Below, piece by piece: positions 7,316 to 15,771 of a DNA stretch of 44,903 bases. Below the pieces are notes generated by a model. The model saw only the letters and a list, made by a program, of their open reading frames with translations, made no database searches and was not told where the DNA came from. Positions within the stretch are counted from its first letter, which is position 1, and each line of letters starts with the position of its first letter. Position numbers and translations under genes: made by a program. Source of the DNA: Streptomyces sp. ICC1. Its GTDB lineage: Bacteria; Actinomycetota; Actinomycetes; Streptomycetales; Streptomycetaceae. The stretch is from the NCBI RefSeq assembly GCF_003287935.1, contig NZ_CP030287.1, positions 8,955,476 to 9,000,378 of the forward strand, given 5' to 3'.

Positions 7316-8579
7316 CCTTCGCGGCCCGGCGGCGCAGCGCGTCCTCGTCCGTGTCCGCGTCGTAGGAGATCAGCTTCGGCAGCAGCGCGGCCAGCAGTGC
7401 CACCGAGGCCACGCAGGCCAGGCCGCCGCTCCACAGGGCCGTGCGGGTGCCGGTCCAACCGGCCATCGTGCCCGCCCGGACCTGGCCGAGCTGGGGGCCG
7501 ACGCTGTACGAGAGCACCTCGATGCCCGCCAGCCGCCCGCGCAGCTCCTCGGGGATCGTCTGGTTCCAGATCGTGGCGCGCCCCAGCCCGCTCAGCATGT
7601 CGCCGGCACCGGCCACCGCGAGGCACAGCAGCACGATCCAGATGTGGCCGGACCAGCCCGCGGCCGCCACCGCCAGACCCCAGACGCCCGCCCCGCAGAC
7701 CACCAGCAGCCCGTGCCGGCGTACCCGCGACACCCAGCCGCTGGTCAGCCCGAGCGCCATCGAGCCCACGGCGCCCGCCGCGTACATCAGGCCCAGGGCC
7801 CACACCGCGTCGAGCTCGTCCGCGAGGAAGGGGAAGATCGCGTTCGGGAACGCGAAGAGCATCGCCGCCAGGTCCACGGCGTACGTTCCGAGCAGCACCG
7901 GGCGGCTCCACGCGTACCGCGCCCCCTCGGCGATGGCGCGCAGCGAGGGGGGTTCGGCGCCCCGGACTGGCGGAGCCGGTCGCAGCCGCAGGCACAGCAG
8001 TACCGATACGAGGAACCCCGCGACGGTGAGCGCGTACGCCGAGGCGTATCCGGCGAACGCGACGATCAGCCCGGCCAGCGCCGGGCCCGCGATGGCCCCG
8101 AACTGGTAGCGCAGCCCGTTGAGCGCGGCGGCGGCGGTCAGCTGGTCGTGCGGCACGATCCGCGCCATCAGCGAGTCCAGGGCGGGCCGCTGGAGCCCGG
8201 TCAGCGCGGACACGCCGGCCGCGACCACGTACAGCGGCCACAGCAGCGGATCGGGCAGGGCCGAGTTCACCAGGAGCACGAGGGCGAGCACCCCGAGTCC
8301 GGCCTCGGTCAGCAGGATCATCCGCCGCCGGTCGACGGAGTCGGCGAGGGCGCCCCCGTACAGGCCGCAGACCACCAGCGGGACCAGCTCCACCGCTCCC
8401 ATCGCACCGACCGCGAGCGGTGAGTCCGTCAGGTGCTTGATCTGGAGCGGGAGCGCGATCATGGCCATGAACGAGCCGAAGAAGGTGACCGTGCCCTGGT
8501 AGAACAGCAGCCGGAAGTCGGGGCTGGACCGGAAGGGGGCGAGGTCGGGGAGTACGGAGGCGAAACGGGATCTGCTCAC
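7272..8579 (-). CDS. Major facilitator superfamily transporter (enterobactin-exporter EntS-like / MFS_3)
   Basis: A 435-residue inner-membrane transporter with about twelve hydrophobic segments. Start at GTG 8579 (VSRSRFASVLPDLAPFRSSP), chosen because the family begins with this short amphipathic run before TM1 (LLFYQGTVTFFGSFMAMIALP). The cytoplasmic loop between TM2 and TM3 has the MFS motif-A equivalent GGALADSVDRRRMI. A central loop RLRPAPPVRGAEPPSLR separates the two six-helix halves. These proteins export siderophores or drugs by proton antiport; the substrate here is unknown. The last residues come from short tandem repeats beside an adapter, so the true C-terminus may differ. The first codons are mirrored in an inverted copy at 8609-8648. 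Confidence 0.8.
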   Translation of the reverse strand: MSRSRFASVLPDLAPFRSSPDFRLLFYQGTVTFFGSFMAMIALPLQIKHLTDSPLAVGAMGAVELVPLVVCGLYGGALADSVDRRRMILLTEAGLGVLALVLLVNSALPDPLLWPLYVVAAGVSALTGLQRPALDSLMARIVPHDQLTAAAALNGLRYQFGAIAGPALAGLIVAFAGYASAYALTVAGFLVSVLLCLRLRPAPPVRGAEPPSLRAIAEGARYAWSRPVLLGTYAVDLAAMLFAFPNAIFPFLADELDAVWALGLMYAAGAVGSMALGLTSGWVSRVRRHGLLVVCGAGVWGLAVAAAGWSGHIWIVLLCLAVAGAGDMLSGLGRATIWNQTIPEELRGRLAGIEVLSYSVGPQLGQVRAGTMAGWTGTRTALWSGGLACVASVALLAALLPKLISYDADTDEDALRRRAAKEAEPSGAEPSGAAA

Positions 8580-8648
8580 GACGGTCCATCGTCGGTGCCC
8601 GGCCTCGACCCCTTCCGGTCCAGCCCCGACTTCCGGCTGCTGTTCTAC
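8499..8648. repeat. 40-bp perfect inverted repeat covering the MFS gene start
   Basis: Arms 8499-8538 (inside the MFS coding start) and 8609-8648 are perfect reverse complements over a 70-base spacer. The right arm re-encodes PFRSSPDFRLLFY on the plus strand with no gene to follow. Natural operators do not copy coding sequence; fold-back joining is the likelier cause. Confidence 0.8.
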
Positions 8649-8662
8649 GGGCGGGGCAGGGG

Positions 8663-9940
8663 CTACTGCCCGAACCCCGGCCACTTCGGGCTCGTCGCGA
8701 TCTCCTGCAGCTGCTCCATCGTCAGCGCCGGCAGCTTGCGCGTCGCCGCCGCCGACTGGGTCGGGGAGTTGAACGCGGAGACGATCAGCCGGGTGCCGTT
8801 CGGCCGCAGCACCTCCACGCTCCACCAGACCACGCCGGCCCCGCCCTTCTCCCCCGGCTGCTTCCGGGTCAGGAGCTTCGATCCGTCCGGCAGCGTATCG
8901 GCGGTCGTGAACAGGTCCGCCCACGTCCCCGGGTGGCCCGGGTTATCCGGCTGGATCTGAAGGCTGACCAGCGATTTGCCCTTGCCCTCGTCGAGCACCA
9001 CGTAGCCCAGGTCGGCCCCGTCGTCGTCCTTGCCGACGACCGGGATCCCGTAGCCGGCCACCAGCTCGCCCAGGATGTCCAGCGCCTCCGTCCCCGACCG
9101 CACGGGCTCGGCCGGCGGCTCCGTGGGGGCGGACGGCAGGTCGTCCAGGGCCGGGTGCCACAGCGGGGAGGTCACGAGCGCCCGCAGCTGGTCGAGCGTC
9201 AGCGGCGGCGTGGGCCGGGTGGTGGCCGAGCCCTTCTCGGTCGGCGCGTTGTGCTCCTGGGCGTCGAGGAGGAACCCCTGCGGGGTCACCACCGTGGCCC
9301 GCCAGCGCTTCGTGTCCACCCTGCGGTCGGAGTACTCGTAGCCCTGGAAGAGCATGAGGCGCGAACCGTCCGCGAGCGTCTCGGAGACGCAGTTCTCGTA
9401 GTTCACCGTCGTCTTGGAGGGGCAGGTCACCATGCCGTCGGCCCCCCGGCCCTTCGGGTCCGTCCGGTTGAGGCTGAGGCCGATGGCGCCCTTGCCCTTG
9501 CCGTCGTCGAAGACCCCGCTCACCATCGGGCCGAGCTCGTCGTCGGTGCCCCGCGCCGTGGCGAGGGTGAGCTTGCCCTGCGGCAGCAACTCCTTGAACA
9601 CCTCGATGAGCTGCTCCGCGGAGACGGCCCCGGAGCCGACGCGCGGGCCTCCCCGCCCTTCGCCGTCCGTCGACGGCGCCGGTGTCGGAACCGGCGGCTC
9701 CGGGGCGGCCGCCACGACCGCGGGGCCGCCGCCGCCCGGGCCGAACAGCCCGCCCGTGTAGACGCCGACCGTGCCGATCACCGCGAGGGCGAGCGCCGAT
9801 CCGCCGGCCACGGCGGCCCGCCGCCGGACCACCATCCGCCGCCCGCGCCGCTCGCCGGCGGCGACGAGGTCGAGGCCGTCGGCGCTGAAGCCGTCTCCCG
9901 CGTGCCTGAGGGCTTCGCCGAGCTCATCTTCAAAGGGCAT
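8663..9940 (-). CDS. Membrane-anchored extracytoplasmic protein (anti-sigma-like topology), unknown function
   Basis: A 425-residue protein with a short cytoplasmic N-terminus (MPFEDELGEALRHAGDGF, residues 1-35), one membrane helix at about 46-66 (AVAGGSALALAVIGTVGVYTG) and a large outer domain after a Pro/Ala linker. The outer part has two similar halves, each with a QL-type motif (LTLDQLRALVTSPLWHP and LTMEQLQEIATSPKWPG) following a beta-rich section, so it looks like an internal duplication. Genes with this layout usually follow an ECF sigma-factor gene whose stop overlaps their start. Here the upstream gene is gone because an adapter remnant lies at 10000-10029. Function as a regulator of a lost sigma factor is an inference. 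Confidence 0.65.
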   Translation of the reverse strand: MPFEDELGEALRHAGDGFSADGLDLVAAGERRGRRMVVRRRAAVAGGSALALAVIGTVGVYTGGLFGPGGGGPAVVAAAPEPPVPTPAPSTDGEGRGGPRVGSGAVSAEQLIEVFKELLPQGKLTLATARGTDDELGPMVSGVFDDGKGKGAIGLSLNRTDPKGRGADGMVTCPSKTTVNYENCVSETLADGSRLMLFQGYEYSDRRVDTKRWRATVVTPQGFLLDAQEHNAPTEKGSATTRPTPPLTLDQLRALVTSPLWHPALDDLPSAPTEPPAEPVRSGTEALDILGELVAGYGIPVVGKDDDGADLGYVVLDEGKGKSLVSLQIQPDNPGHPGTWADLFTTADTLPDGSKLLTRKQPGEKGGAGVVWWSVEVLRPNGTRLIVSAFNSPTQSAAATRKLPALTMEQLQEIATSPKWPGFGQ

Positions 9941-9999
9941 GCGGAATCAAACCTTCCGTCCAAGGGGTGTCGTGGAGTGAGGGGTCGAGCCGGGGGGCT

Positions 10000-10029
10000 G
10001 GCCGTTATACACATCCGGCGCCGGCGACG
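10000..10029. other. Nextera i5 adapter remnant (chimeric junction)
   Basis: TTATACACATC at 10005-10015 is followed by a degenerate GACGCTGCCGACG (10016-10029). It cuts the sigma/anti-sigma-type segment from the next fragment. Confidence 0.85.
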
Positions 10030-10104
10030 CGCTCCACACCACGGTTGCGCGGTGGCCGCTGGCAGCAGCGGCGCGTACTGCCGAAAGCCCCACCAGGCTC
10101 CGGG

Positions 10105-10461
10105 CGGCGGCGGCTCGCCCGTGAGGTGCTGGCCGAGTTGCGGCGGATCGACGCGCGGCTGTTGCTCGGGGAGCGGGACATCCGGTACCTCGCGGGCGGG
10201 GTCGAGGCCTGGCTGGAGCGCGGGGCCGGGGTGGACGCGCTGGTCGGCGCCCTGACGGGCGACCTGCCGCACCCCCTCCGCAATCCGGCCGGGCTCATCG
10301 CCCATCGCCTCGCGGCCCAGCTGCCGCCGCCGCTGGTACCGCTCCCCCGCGCTCCCGTCTTCGTACCGCCGGACCCCTTCCACATCTGCCCGACGTGCGA
10401 GAAGGCCTTCCGGAGCCCGGCCCCCGGCACCTGCAAGGGCTGCGGGCCGCCCCCAGGTTGA
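10105..10461 (+). pseudogene. C-terminal fragment of a Streptomyces helix-turn-helix-type protein with a zinc finger
   Basis: About 118 residues in frame, ending at TGA 10461. The segment reads LAELRRIDARLLLGERDIRYLAGGVEAWLERG, then a Pro-rich hinge and the cysteine motif CPTCEKAF ... CKGC (a CxxC-x(14)-CxxC-like zinc site). I recall this tail on actinobacterial HTH regulators of conjugation or replication-type modules, but the HTH part is missing because the sequence begins just after an adapter. No start codon belongs to it. Confidence 0.55.
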
Positions 10462-10660
10462 GGGGCTCCGAGCGCGCAGGGCGGCGTGGCGGCCGGGCGG
10501 GATGCTCAGGTGGGCCTGATCGTCGAAGCCCGCCGTCGTGGCAACGAACGGGTCGAGGGCTCCTACCGCTGACCGTCCGGGCGCAGCACGGACATGTCGA
10601 CGTCCGGTCCCGCCGGTTCGGCGGGTTCGGCCGGTCCGTCCGGTCCGGCCGGTCCCCGCC

Positions 10661-11440
10661 TCAGCGGGCCCGGAGTTCGCGTTTGAGGACCTTGCCGCTC
10701 GCGTTGCGCGGGAGCTCGGTGACGAACTCCACCTCGCGCGGCACCTTGTAGTTGGCCATCTCCCGGCGCGACCAGGCGATCAGGTCGTCGCGGGTGAGCA
10801 GCGCTCCCGGGCGGCGTACCGCGTACGCCTTGCCCACCTCGCCCAGCCGCGGGTCGGGGATGCCGACCACGGCGACGTCTGCGATGTCCGGGTGCAGGCC
10901 GAGGAGTTGCTCGATCTCGGCCGGGTAGGCGTTGAATCCGCCGACGATGAACATGTCCTTGATCCGGTCGGTGATGCGCAGGTTCCCGGCGGCGTCTAGG
11001 ACCCCGACGTCACCGGTGCGCAGCCAGCCCTCGGGGGTGATGGCCTCGGCGGTCTCGGCCGGGTCCTCGAAGTAGCCCTGCATGACGTTGTGGCCGCGTA
11101 CCCAGACCTCCCCGGCCTCTCCGGCCGGCAGCGGCTGCCCGTCGGCCCCGGCGATGCGCAGCTCCGTACCGGGGATGGCCCGCCCGGACGTGGCGGCGAT
11201 GGTTTCCGCCGGGTCTCCGCGCCGGCACATGGTGACGATGCCGCTGGCCTCGGAGAGCCCGTACGCGGTGAGGACGGTGGCGATGTGGAGCTCGCCACGG
11301 AGGCGTTCGACGAGCTGGAGCGGGACCACGGCGGCGCCGGTGACGACCAGGCGCAGGGCGGAGAGGTCGTGGTGGTCGCGCTGGGGGTGGTCGAGGAGCG
11401 ACTGGGCGAGGTGGGCAAGGCCCGGGGGACCGTGGGGCCA
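10661..11440 (-). pseudogene. Acyl-CoA synthetase (AMP-dependent ligase), C-terminal part
   Basis: AMP-forming ligases activate fatty or aromatic acids to acyl-CoA through an acyl-adenylate. About 259 residues remain. Visible motifs are the A5-like TAYGLSEASG, the A7 hinge TGDVGVLDAAGNLRITDR with the conserved Asp and Arg, and the A10 motif with catalytic Lys NASGKVLKREL. The first half, including the P-loop (A3) motif, is absent. The frame begins right after the TAG stop of tetR, in the same frame and with no ribosome site or ATG, so the enzyme has lost its N-terminus by deletion or a join near 11440. FadD3/long-chain type cannot be told apart. Confidence 0.8.
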
Positions 11441-12034
11441 CTACGGTTGCAGCGCCCGCCAGATGCGGTCGGGCAGGATCCGTGCGGCCTGGGCGAGATC
11501 GATGTCCTCGGGATCGGCCAGCCAGCGCCGCGCGGTCTCGACCACGGGCCCGATCACCAGCATCTCGATCAGGAACCCGGGCAGGGGCGCGACCTCCCCT
11601 GCTTCGATCCGCGGCTGCAACCAGCGGGCGATGGCTTCGGCCATGGGAGCCTTGGCCGCGCTGATCTGGTCGGCGTGGGCGGTGAGGTGGCCGGAGCAGG
11701 CGGAGGCGTGGATGAACAGCGCGGCGTCCGGTCGCTCCTGGGTGAAGCGCAGGTAGGCCGTGACGAGTGCGCGCACCCCGGTGCGGGGGGTACGGCTGCG
11801 GGTCAGGGCGGTGGCCACCTGGTCGCACAGCTGCTGCATGCAGCGGGTGTACAGCGCGGCGGCGAGGCCGTCGAAGCTGCCGAAGTGGTGGTAGAGGCTG
11901 CCCAGGCTGACGCCACTGGCCGCGGTGACCGCGCTCACGGTGAATCCCTGCTGGCCGGATGTGCTGTACACGTGCAGGGCGGAGGTCAGGAGGCGGTCGA
12001 CGGTGGCCTCCCCGCGCTGCTGCTTAGGAGCCAT
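11441..12034 (-). CDS. TetR-family transcriptional repressor
   Basis: A 197-residue regulator. The N-terminal HTH (residues about 12-58) reads TVSAVTAASGVSLGSLYHHF, the hallmark TetR recognition helix ending in YHHF. The C-terminal helices form the ligand and dimer domain. ATG at 12034 begins MAPKQQRGE; the upstream 60 bases are clearly AT-richer than the rest and hold short inverted half sites (AGAA-ctatc-TTCT near 12087-12099), a natural place for its own operator. Related TetR genes sit next to fatty-acid or sterol catabolic operons, consistent with the acyl-CoA ligase remnant immediately downstream. Confidence 0.82.
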   Translation of the reverse strand: MAPKQQRGEATVDRLLTSALHVYSTSGQQGFTVSAVTAASGVSLGSLYHHFGSFDGLAAALYTRCMQQLCDQVATALTRSRTPRTGVRALVTAYLRFTQERPDAALFIHASACSGHLTAHADQISAAKAPMAEAIARWLQPRIEAGEVAPLPGFLIEMLVIGPVVETARRWLADPEDIDLAQAARILPDRIWRALQP

Positions 12035-12063
12035 GGCTTGATTTCGTTGGCGTCATGCCGGAC

Positions 12064-12112
12064 AGCCTAGTGTAATCAAAAGTAGAACTATCTTCTAGAA
12101 AAGTACTCCACA
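12064..12112. promoter_or_regulatory. AT-rich promoter/operator candidate for tetR
   Basis: An AT-rich island in otherwise 70+% GC sequence, with TAATCAAAAGTAGAACTAT and nearby inverted AGAA/TTCT half sites. It separates tetR (minus) from the gene at 12191 (plus). Box assignments are uncertain. Confidence 0.45.
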
Positions 12113-12190
12113 ACTGAATAGGGTGGGGCCCCGATCGCGGCCCGACCGCCGCACGGGGGACAAGTGGTTCCCAGAGTGCTGGAGGACGTC

Positions 12191-12616
12191 ATGAGTGACC
12201 GTCTGGTGCGCACAGTCGAGGTACCCGTGGGCGAGGGCGGCGACACGTTCGTCCGGGTGCAGATCCACGAGGTGGACGAGAGCCTCGTCCGGGTGGGACG
12301 GGGCGACCGCCCCATAGCGAGGGCCCGGCAGTCGCTCGACGCGATGCTGGACACGGTGCGGCCCGTGGCGGACAGCTTCGTGGGCAGGTTCCGGGAGCTG
12401 GCCCACGCGCCGGACGAGATAACCCTCGAGTTCGGGGTGTCGCTGTCCGCGGAGGCGGGCGTCGTCATCGCCAGCACGGCGACGGTGGCCAATTTCTCGG
12501 TCACTTTGACGTGGAACCGCAGCGACGCGCGTGGGCCGGCCGAGGGCGGTGCGGCCGAGGGTGCTGCGGCCGAAGGCAGCGCGGCCGAGAGCAGTCCGGC
12601 TGAGGGCAGCGCGTAG
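12191..12616 (+). CDS. CU044_2847-family protein (Trypco1-like domain)
   Basis: A 141-residue protein. ATG 12191 is preceded by GGAGG at good spacing (ctGGAGGacgtc). Residues about 1-105 match the compact beta-rich domain seen in CU044_2847 / trypsin-co-occurring proteins: RTVEVPVGEGGDTFVRVQI, LDAMLDTVRPVADSF and the signature LEFGVSLSAEAGVVIASTAT. Such domains are found beside trypsin-like proteases in actinobacterial conflict-type loci, where they are thought to act as adaptors or effectors. The tail is a repetitive AEG(G/S)AAE sequence of about 25 residues. No protease is visible here; the next gene start (12696) is cut by an adapter after about 27 codons, so the partner is lost. Confidence 0.7.
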   Translation: MSDRLVRTVEVPVGEGGDTFVRVQIHEVDESLVRVGRGDRPIARARQSLDAMLDTVRPVADSFVGRFRELAHAPDEITLEFGVSLSAEAGVVIASTATVANFSVTLTWNRSDARGPAEGGAAEGAAAEGSAAESSPAEGSA

Positions 12617-12695
12617 GCCCACCAGGTCCACCCATCCCAACGAGCTCGGCAATCCCATCAAGCTCGGCAAGGTCAAGGCGACGGGGGAGAGCAGC

Positions 12696-12778
12696 ATGGC
12701 GGGGGAAGTCCGAAAAACGGGAGCCCGGAGTCCTGACGCGGCATTGGCGGGGGTGGCCGTCCGGGTCAGGGGAGAGGA
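12696..12778 (+). pseudogene. Start of an unidentified gene, cut by an adapter
   Basis: ATG 12696 follows GGGGGAGAG and opens MAGEVRKTGARSPDAALAG. Only about 27 codons survive before the adapter at 12779. By position it would be the partner of the Trypco1-like gene, but the sequence is too short to name. Confidence 0.45.
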
Positions 12779-12811
12779 TCGTCGGCAGCGTGAGAAGTGT
12801 AAAATGGACAG
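12779..12811. other. Nextera i5 adapter remnant, forward orientation
   Basis: TCGTCGGCAGCGT is exact, followed by a degenerate AGATGTGTATAAGAGACAG. The sequence after it belongs to a different gene. Confidence 0.93.
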
Positions 12812-13079
12812 GTCGATCGTGGATCCGGCGGGGCGGGGGCCGAGGGTGTGGTTCCAGCAGGTTCCGGAGGCGAAGAGCGGGAAGAACCGGGTGCACCTCG
12901 ACCTGAAGGTCGGAGGCGGGCGCGGTGTCGCGGTCGAGGTGCGGACCCGGAGGGTCGACGAGAAGGTCGCGGCGCTCACCGGGGCGGGCGCGACGGTGCT
13001 GCGCGTCATGGACGAGCCCGAGGGCTTCTACGCCGTCGTGCTGCAGGATCCCGAGGGCAACGAGTTCTGCGTCGTGTGA
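12812..13079 (+). pseudogene. VOC-family (glyoxalase/bleomycin-resistance-like) C-terminal half
   Basis: About 88 residues, truncated at the 5' end by the adapter. The fragment shows the second beta-alpha-beta-beta-beta half of a VOC fold: RVWFQQVPEAKSGKNRVHLDL with the metal-ligand His in VHLDL, then ALTGAGATVLRVMDE and the closing FYAVVLQDPEGNEFCVV with the typical DPEGNEF. Without the first half it cannot form the usual paired-module active site. It ends one base before the convergent HAD gene. Confidence 0.75.
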
Positions 13080-13080
13080 G

Positions 13081-13758
13081 TCAGGCGCTCTGGAGCGTCA
13101 GGGTGATGGAGCCGTCGGGGGAGGCGGTGACGTCGACGGCCGTCAGGTCCAGGACGTGGGCGGTGGGGGCGTGGGCGGCGGCGCGGGGGCCGACGCCAAT
13201 GACGCGCATGCCCGCGGCCCGGCCCGCGGCGATGCCGGCGGCCGAGTCCTCGAAGACGATGCAGTCGGCCGGGTCCACGCCGAGCGCGGCCGCGCCCATC
13301 AGGAAGCCCTCGGGGTGGGGCTTGCTGGCCTTGACGGACTCGGCGGTCACCTGGACCTCCGGCATCGGCAGGGCCGCGGCGGTCATCCGGGCCGTGGCCA
13401 GCGCCTTGTCCGCGGAGGTGACCAGGGCGTGCGGGAGGTTGCTGATGGAGGCCATGAACTCCGGGGCGCCGCCGACCGGGACCACACCGTCGGTGTCGGC
13501 GGTCTCGCGGGCCAGCATCACCGCGTTCTCGGCGTGGTTCTCCTCGACCGGGCGGTCCGGCAGGAGGATCGCCATCGTGGCGTAGCCCTGGCGGCCGTGG
13601 ACCACCTTGAGGGCCTCCTGCGGGTCCAGGCCGTGGGAGACGGCCCAGTCGCGCCAGCAGCGTTCGACCACCGCGTCGGAGTTGACGATGGTGCCGTCCA
13701 TGTCCAGGAGCAGGGCCTTGGCGGTCAGGACGGCGGGGGTGGTGGTGCTGGCCGGCAT
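13081..13758 (-). CDS. HAD-superfamily phosphatase (sugar-phosphate phosphatase-like)
   Basis: A 225-residue cytosolic phosphatase. HAD motif I is LLLDMDGTIVNSD (nucleophile Asp and acid Asp two residues later), motif II Ser/Thr lies in HALVTSADKA, motif III Lys in KPHPEGFLMGAA, and motif IV acidic residues in IVFEDSAAGIAAG. The cap between motifs I and II is the small alpha-helical C1 type used on hexose phosphates or phosphoglycolate. ATG 13758 has GGAG eight bases upstream. The promoter region contains an 18-bp inverted repeat (13789-13841) that may be an operator. Substrate is not determined by sequence. Confidence 0.85.
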   Translation of the reverse strand: MPASTTTPAVLTAKALLLDMDGTIVNSDAVVERCWRDWAVSHGLDPQEALKVVHGRQGYATMAILLPDRPVEENHAENAVMLARETADTDGVVPVGGAPEFMASISNLPHALVTSADKALATARMTAAALPMPEVQVTAESVKASKPHPEGFLMGAAALGVDPADCIVFEDSAAGIAAGRAAGMRVIGVGPRAAAHAPTAHVLDLTAVDVTASPDGSITLTLQSA

Positions 13759-13788
13759 CGGCGGGGCTCCAGACGGGGCGGGAAAAGA

Positions 13789-13841
13789 GAACAAGTGGTT
13801 CCGTCCACCGGTCAGGGAATGAGGACGGAACCACTTTGTTC
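13789..13841. promoter_or_regulatory. Long inverted repeat upstream of the HAD gene
   Basis: Arms 13789-13806 and 13823-13841 (GAACA(A)AGTGGTTCCGTCC and its complement) differ by one base insertion over a 16-base loop. It could be an operator or, given other fold-backs in this window, a joining artefact. Confidence 0.55.
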
Positions 13842-13891
13842 CTGAAGGATACAAAGCCGTGAGGGGTCCGCGCCACCACCGGGGGTGTGTT

Positions 13892-14131
13892 CTATCCCTC
13901 CAATGCGCGCCGGGTCGCCGGACCGTAGACGCCCCAGTCGTCGCCCTCGATGTCGTTCTGCCACTGGAACGTCGACACCGCGTTCTCCGTGCGCGTGCCG
14001 TACTTGCCGTCGAACTTGCCCGAGTACACGCCCCGCGCGGCCAGCAGGCGCTGGAGCTTCTCCACCTCGGCGCCCGAGTCCCCGTACCGCAGCGTGGGGG
14101 CGAGGGGTGCCGGGGGGACAGGCGTCGGGCA
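13892..14131 (-). pseudogene. Peptidoglycan-binding (PG_binding_1) domain, C-terminal fragment
   Basis: About 78 residues ending at TAG 13892. The repeat motif LRYGDSGAEVEKLQRLLAAR followed by GKFDGKYGTRTENAVSTFQ is the three-helix PG_binding_1 module that anchors hydrolases to the cell wall; the tail GVYGPATRRALEG is its canonical end. No catalytic domain or start is attached; the sequence upstream belongs to an aminotransferase running in another frame, which implies a join near 14130-14141. Confidence 0.8.
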
Positions 14132-14141
14132 TCGGGGGTCC

Positions 14142-15433
14142 TTAGCGGCGGGTGGCGGCGGCAGGGATGGCGTCGGCGAGGCGGTCGAGGACGGCCGCGG
14201 ACTGTTCGTCGGTCAGGGTCAGCGGAGGGAGGAGGCGGACGACGCTGGAGTGGCGGCCCCCGAGTTCGACGATCAGGCCGCGGTCCAGGCATGCCTGGCG
14301 GACGGCCACCGCGAGGGCGGGCGCGGCTCCCCCGGTGTCGGGGTCGATCAGTTCGACGCCGATCATCAGCCCGCGGCCCCGTACGTCCCCCACGCACGGG
14401 TGGGCCGGGATCAGGCCCCGCAGGGAGGCCAGCATCCGCGCGCCCAGGGTCCGCGCACGGTCCGCGAGGCCGTTGCGCCGGACGTAGGCGAGCGTCGCGG
14501 TGCCCGCCGCCATGGCCAGCTGGTTGCCGCGGAAGGTCCCCGCGTGGGCTCCGGGGGCCCACTGGTCCAGCTCCGCCCGGTACACGATGACCGCGAGCGG
14601 CAGGCTGCCGCCGATGGCTTTGGACAGCACCATCACATCGGGTACGACCCCGGCGTGGTCGACGCCCCAGAACGCTCCGGTCCGCCCGACCCCCGTCTGG
14701 ACCTCGTCGGCGATCAGCGGGATCCCCCGCGCCGCCGTGATCTCCCGCATCCTGCGCAGCCAGGCGTCCGGGGAGGGGTGGACCCCGCCCTCGCCCTGGA
14801 CCGGTTCGACGATCATCCCGGCCGGCGCGGCCACCCCGCCCTTGGGGTCGTCCAGCAGGCTCTGCGTCCAGCGGGCCGACATCTCCGCGCCCTCGGCCCC
14901 GCCGACCCCGAACGGGCAGCGGTAGTCCTGCGGGTACGGCAGCCGGGTCACCCGTACGTCCGGCGCCCCGCCCGAGGCCGCCAACGCCCCCGCGGTCATG
15001 CCGTGGTAGGCCCCGGTGAAGGCGAGCAGCCCCGGCCGTCCGGTGGCGGTGCGGACCAGGGTGAGCGCCGCCTCCACCGCGTCCGTCCCGGCCGGCCCGC
15101 AGAACTGGATGCGGGCGTCGGCGGCGAGCTCCGCCGGCAGGTTGGCGAACAGCTCCGTGGTGAAGGCGTCCTTGACCGGTGTCGCGAGGTCCAGGACGTG
15201 CAGCGGGGCCCCGGAGTCGAGGACCCCGCGGATGGCTTCGAGCACGACGGGGTGGTTGTGGCCGAGGGCGAGGGTGCCTGCGCCGGAGAGGCAGTCGAGG
15301 TAGCGCCGCCCGTCCGCGCCCTCGATGGTCAGGCCCCTGGCACGCACCGGGACGATGGGCAGGGAGCGCGCGTACGTCCGCGCGGCCGACTCCCGTTGAG
15401 CCTGCCGCCGCAGGATCCCCGCCCCCGGCCCGA
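14142..15433 (-). CDS. Diaminobutyrate--2-oxoglutarate aminotransferase (siderophore type), 5' end lost
   Basis: PLP enzyme of fold type I that converts aspartate semialdehyde to 2,4-diaminobutyrate with glutamate, supplying building blocks for siderophores or peptide antibiotics (PvdH/EctB-like). Motifs in order: GAGTLALGHNHP near the N-terminus, FCGPAGTDAVEAAL (cofactor phosphate loop), AYHGMTAGALA, EPVQGEGGVHP, IADEVQTGVGRTG with the PLP-N1 Asp, and SKAIGGSLP with the Schiff-base Lys. The C-terminal domain is complete to TAA 14142. The natural first 10-20 residues are missing: the frame runs into a 23-bp fold-back and an adapter remnant at 15434-15469. No ectoine or NRPS genes remain beside it. 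Confidence 0.85.
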
Positions 15434-15469
15434 CGGCAGGCTCAACGGGAGTCGGCTTATAAGGGACAG
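15385..15469. repeat. 23-bp perfect fold-back repeat joined to a mosaic-end remnant
   Basis: Arms 15385-15407 (aminotransferase codons) and 15434-15456 are perfect complements with a 26-base loop. They are followed directly by TTATAAGGGACAG (15457-15469), the inner part of the mosaic end. Confidence 0.8.
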
Positions 15470-15771
15470 CCCACTGACACCGCCCGCCGTCCAGCACCCA
15501 GGGACAGGCGACGGGATCACGGACCTCAGCCGACGTGCCCGCTCCCAGTCGACCTGGACCACCCGAAGCCGGCTCCACCGGCGCAGCGGGTCGAAGGCGT
15601 GGCCGCAGACGCTGCCCGGCCGGTTGTCCGAGCGACGAAGTCGATCGGGAACGGAGGCGGCCACCCGCACACGCGAGGCCGCCAACGACGAGAAGCGCGT
15701 AGCGATCGTTCGCGCCCCCGTCAGGCCCGGTCGGGCACCCGCACCCACACCCACGCCCACACCCGCCCGTC
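15470..15771. other. 302-base stretch without an assignable gene
   Basis: Both strands have open frames but none resembles a protein I know. It lies between a fold-back/adapter junction and the GDT1 gene stop and ends in a C/A-rich run (cacccacacccacgccc). Confidence 0.5.

Noticed and set aside
14142..15433. Siderophore or ectoine biosynthetic cluster
   Set aside because: Only one aminotransferase is present, and neighbours are separated from it by joins; the siderophore-binding gene at 35 kb is on another segment.
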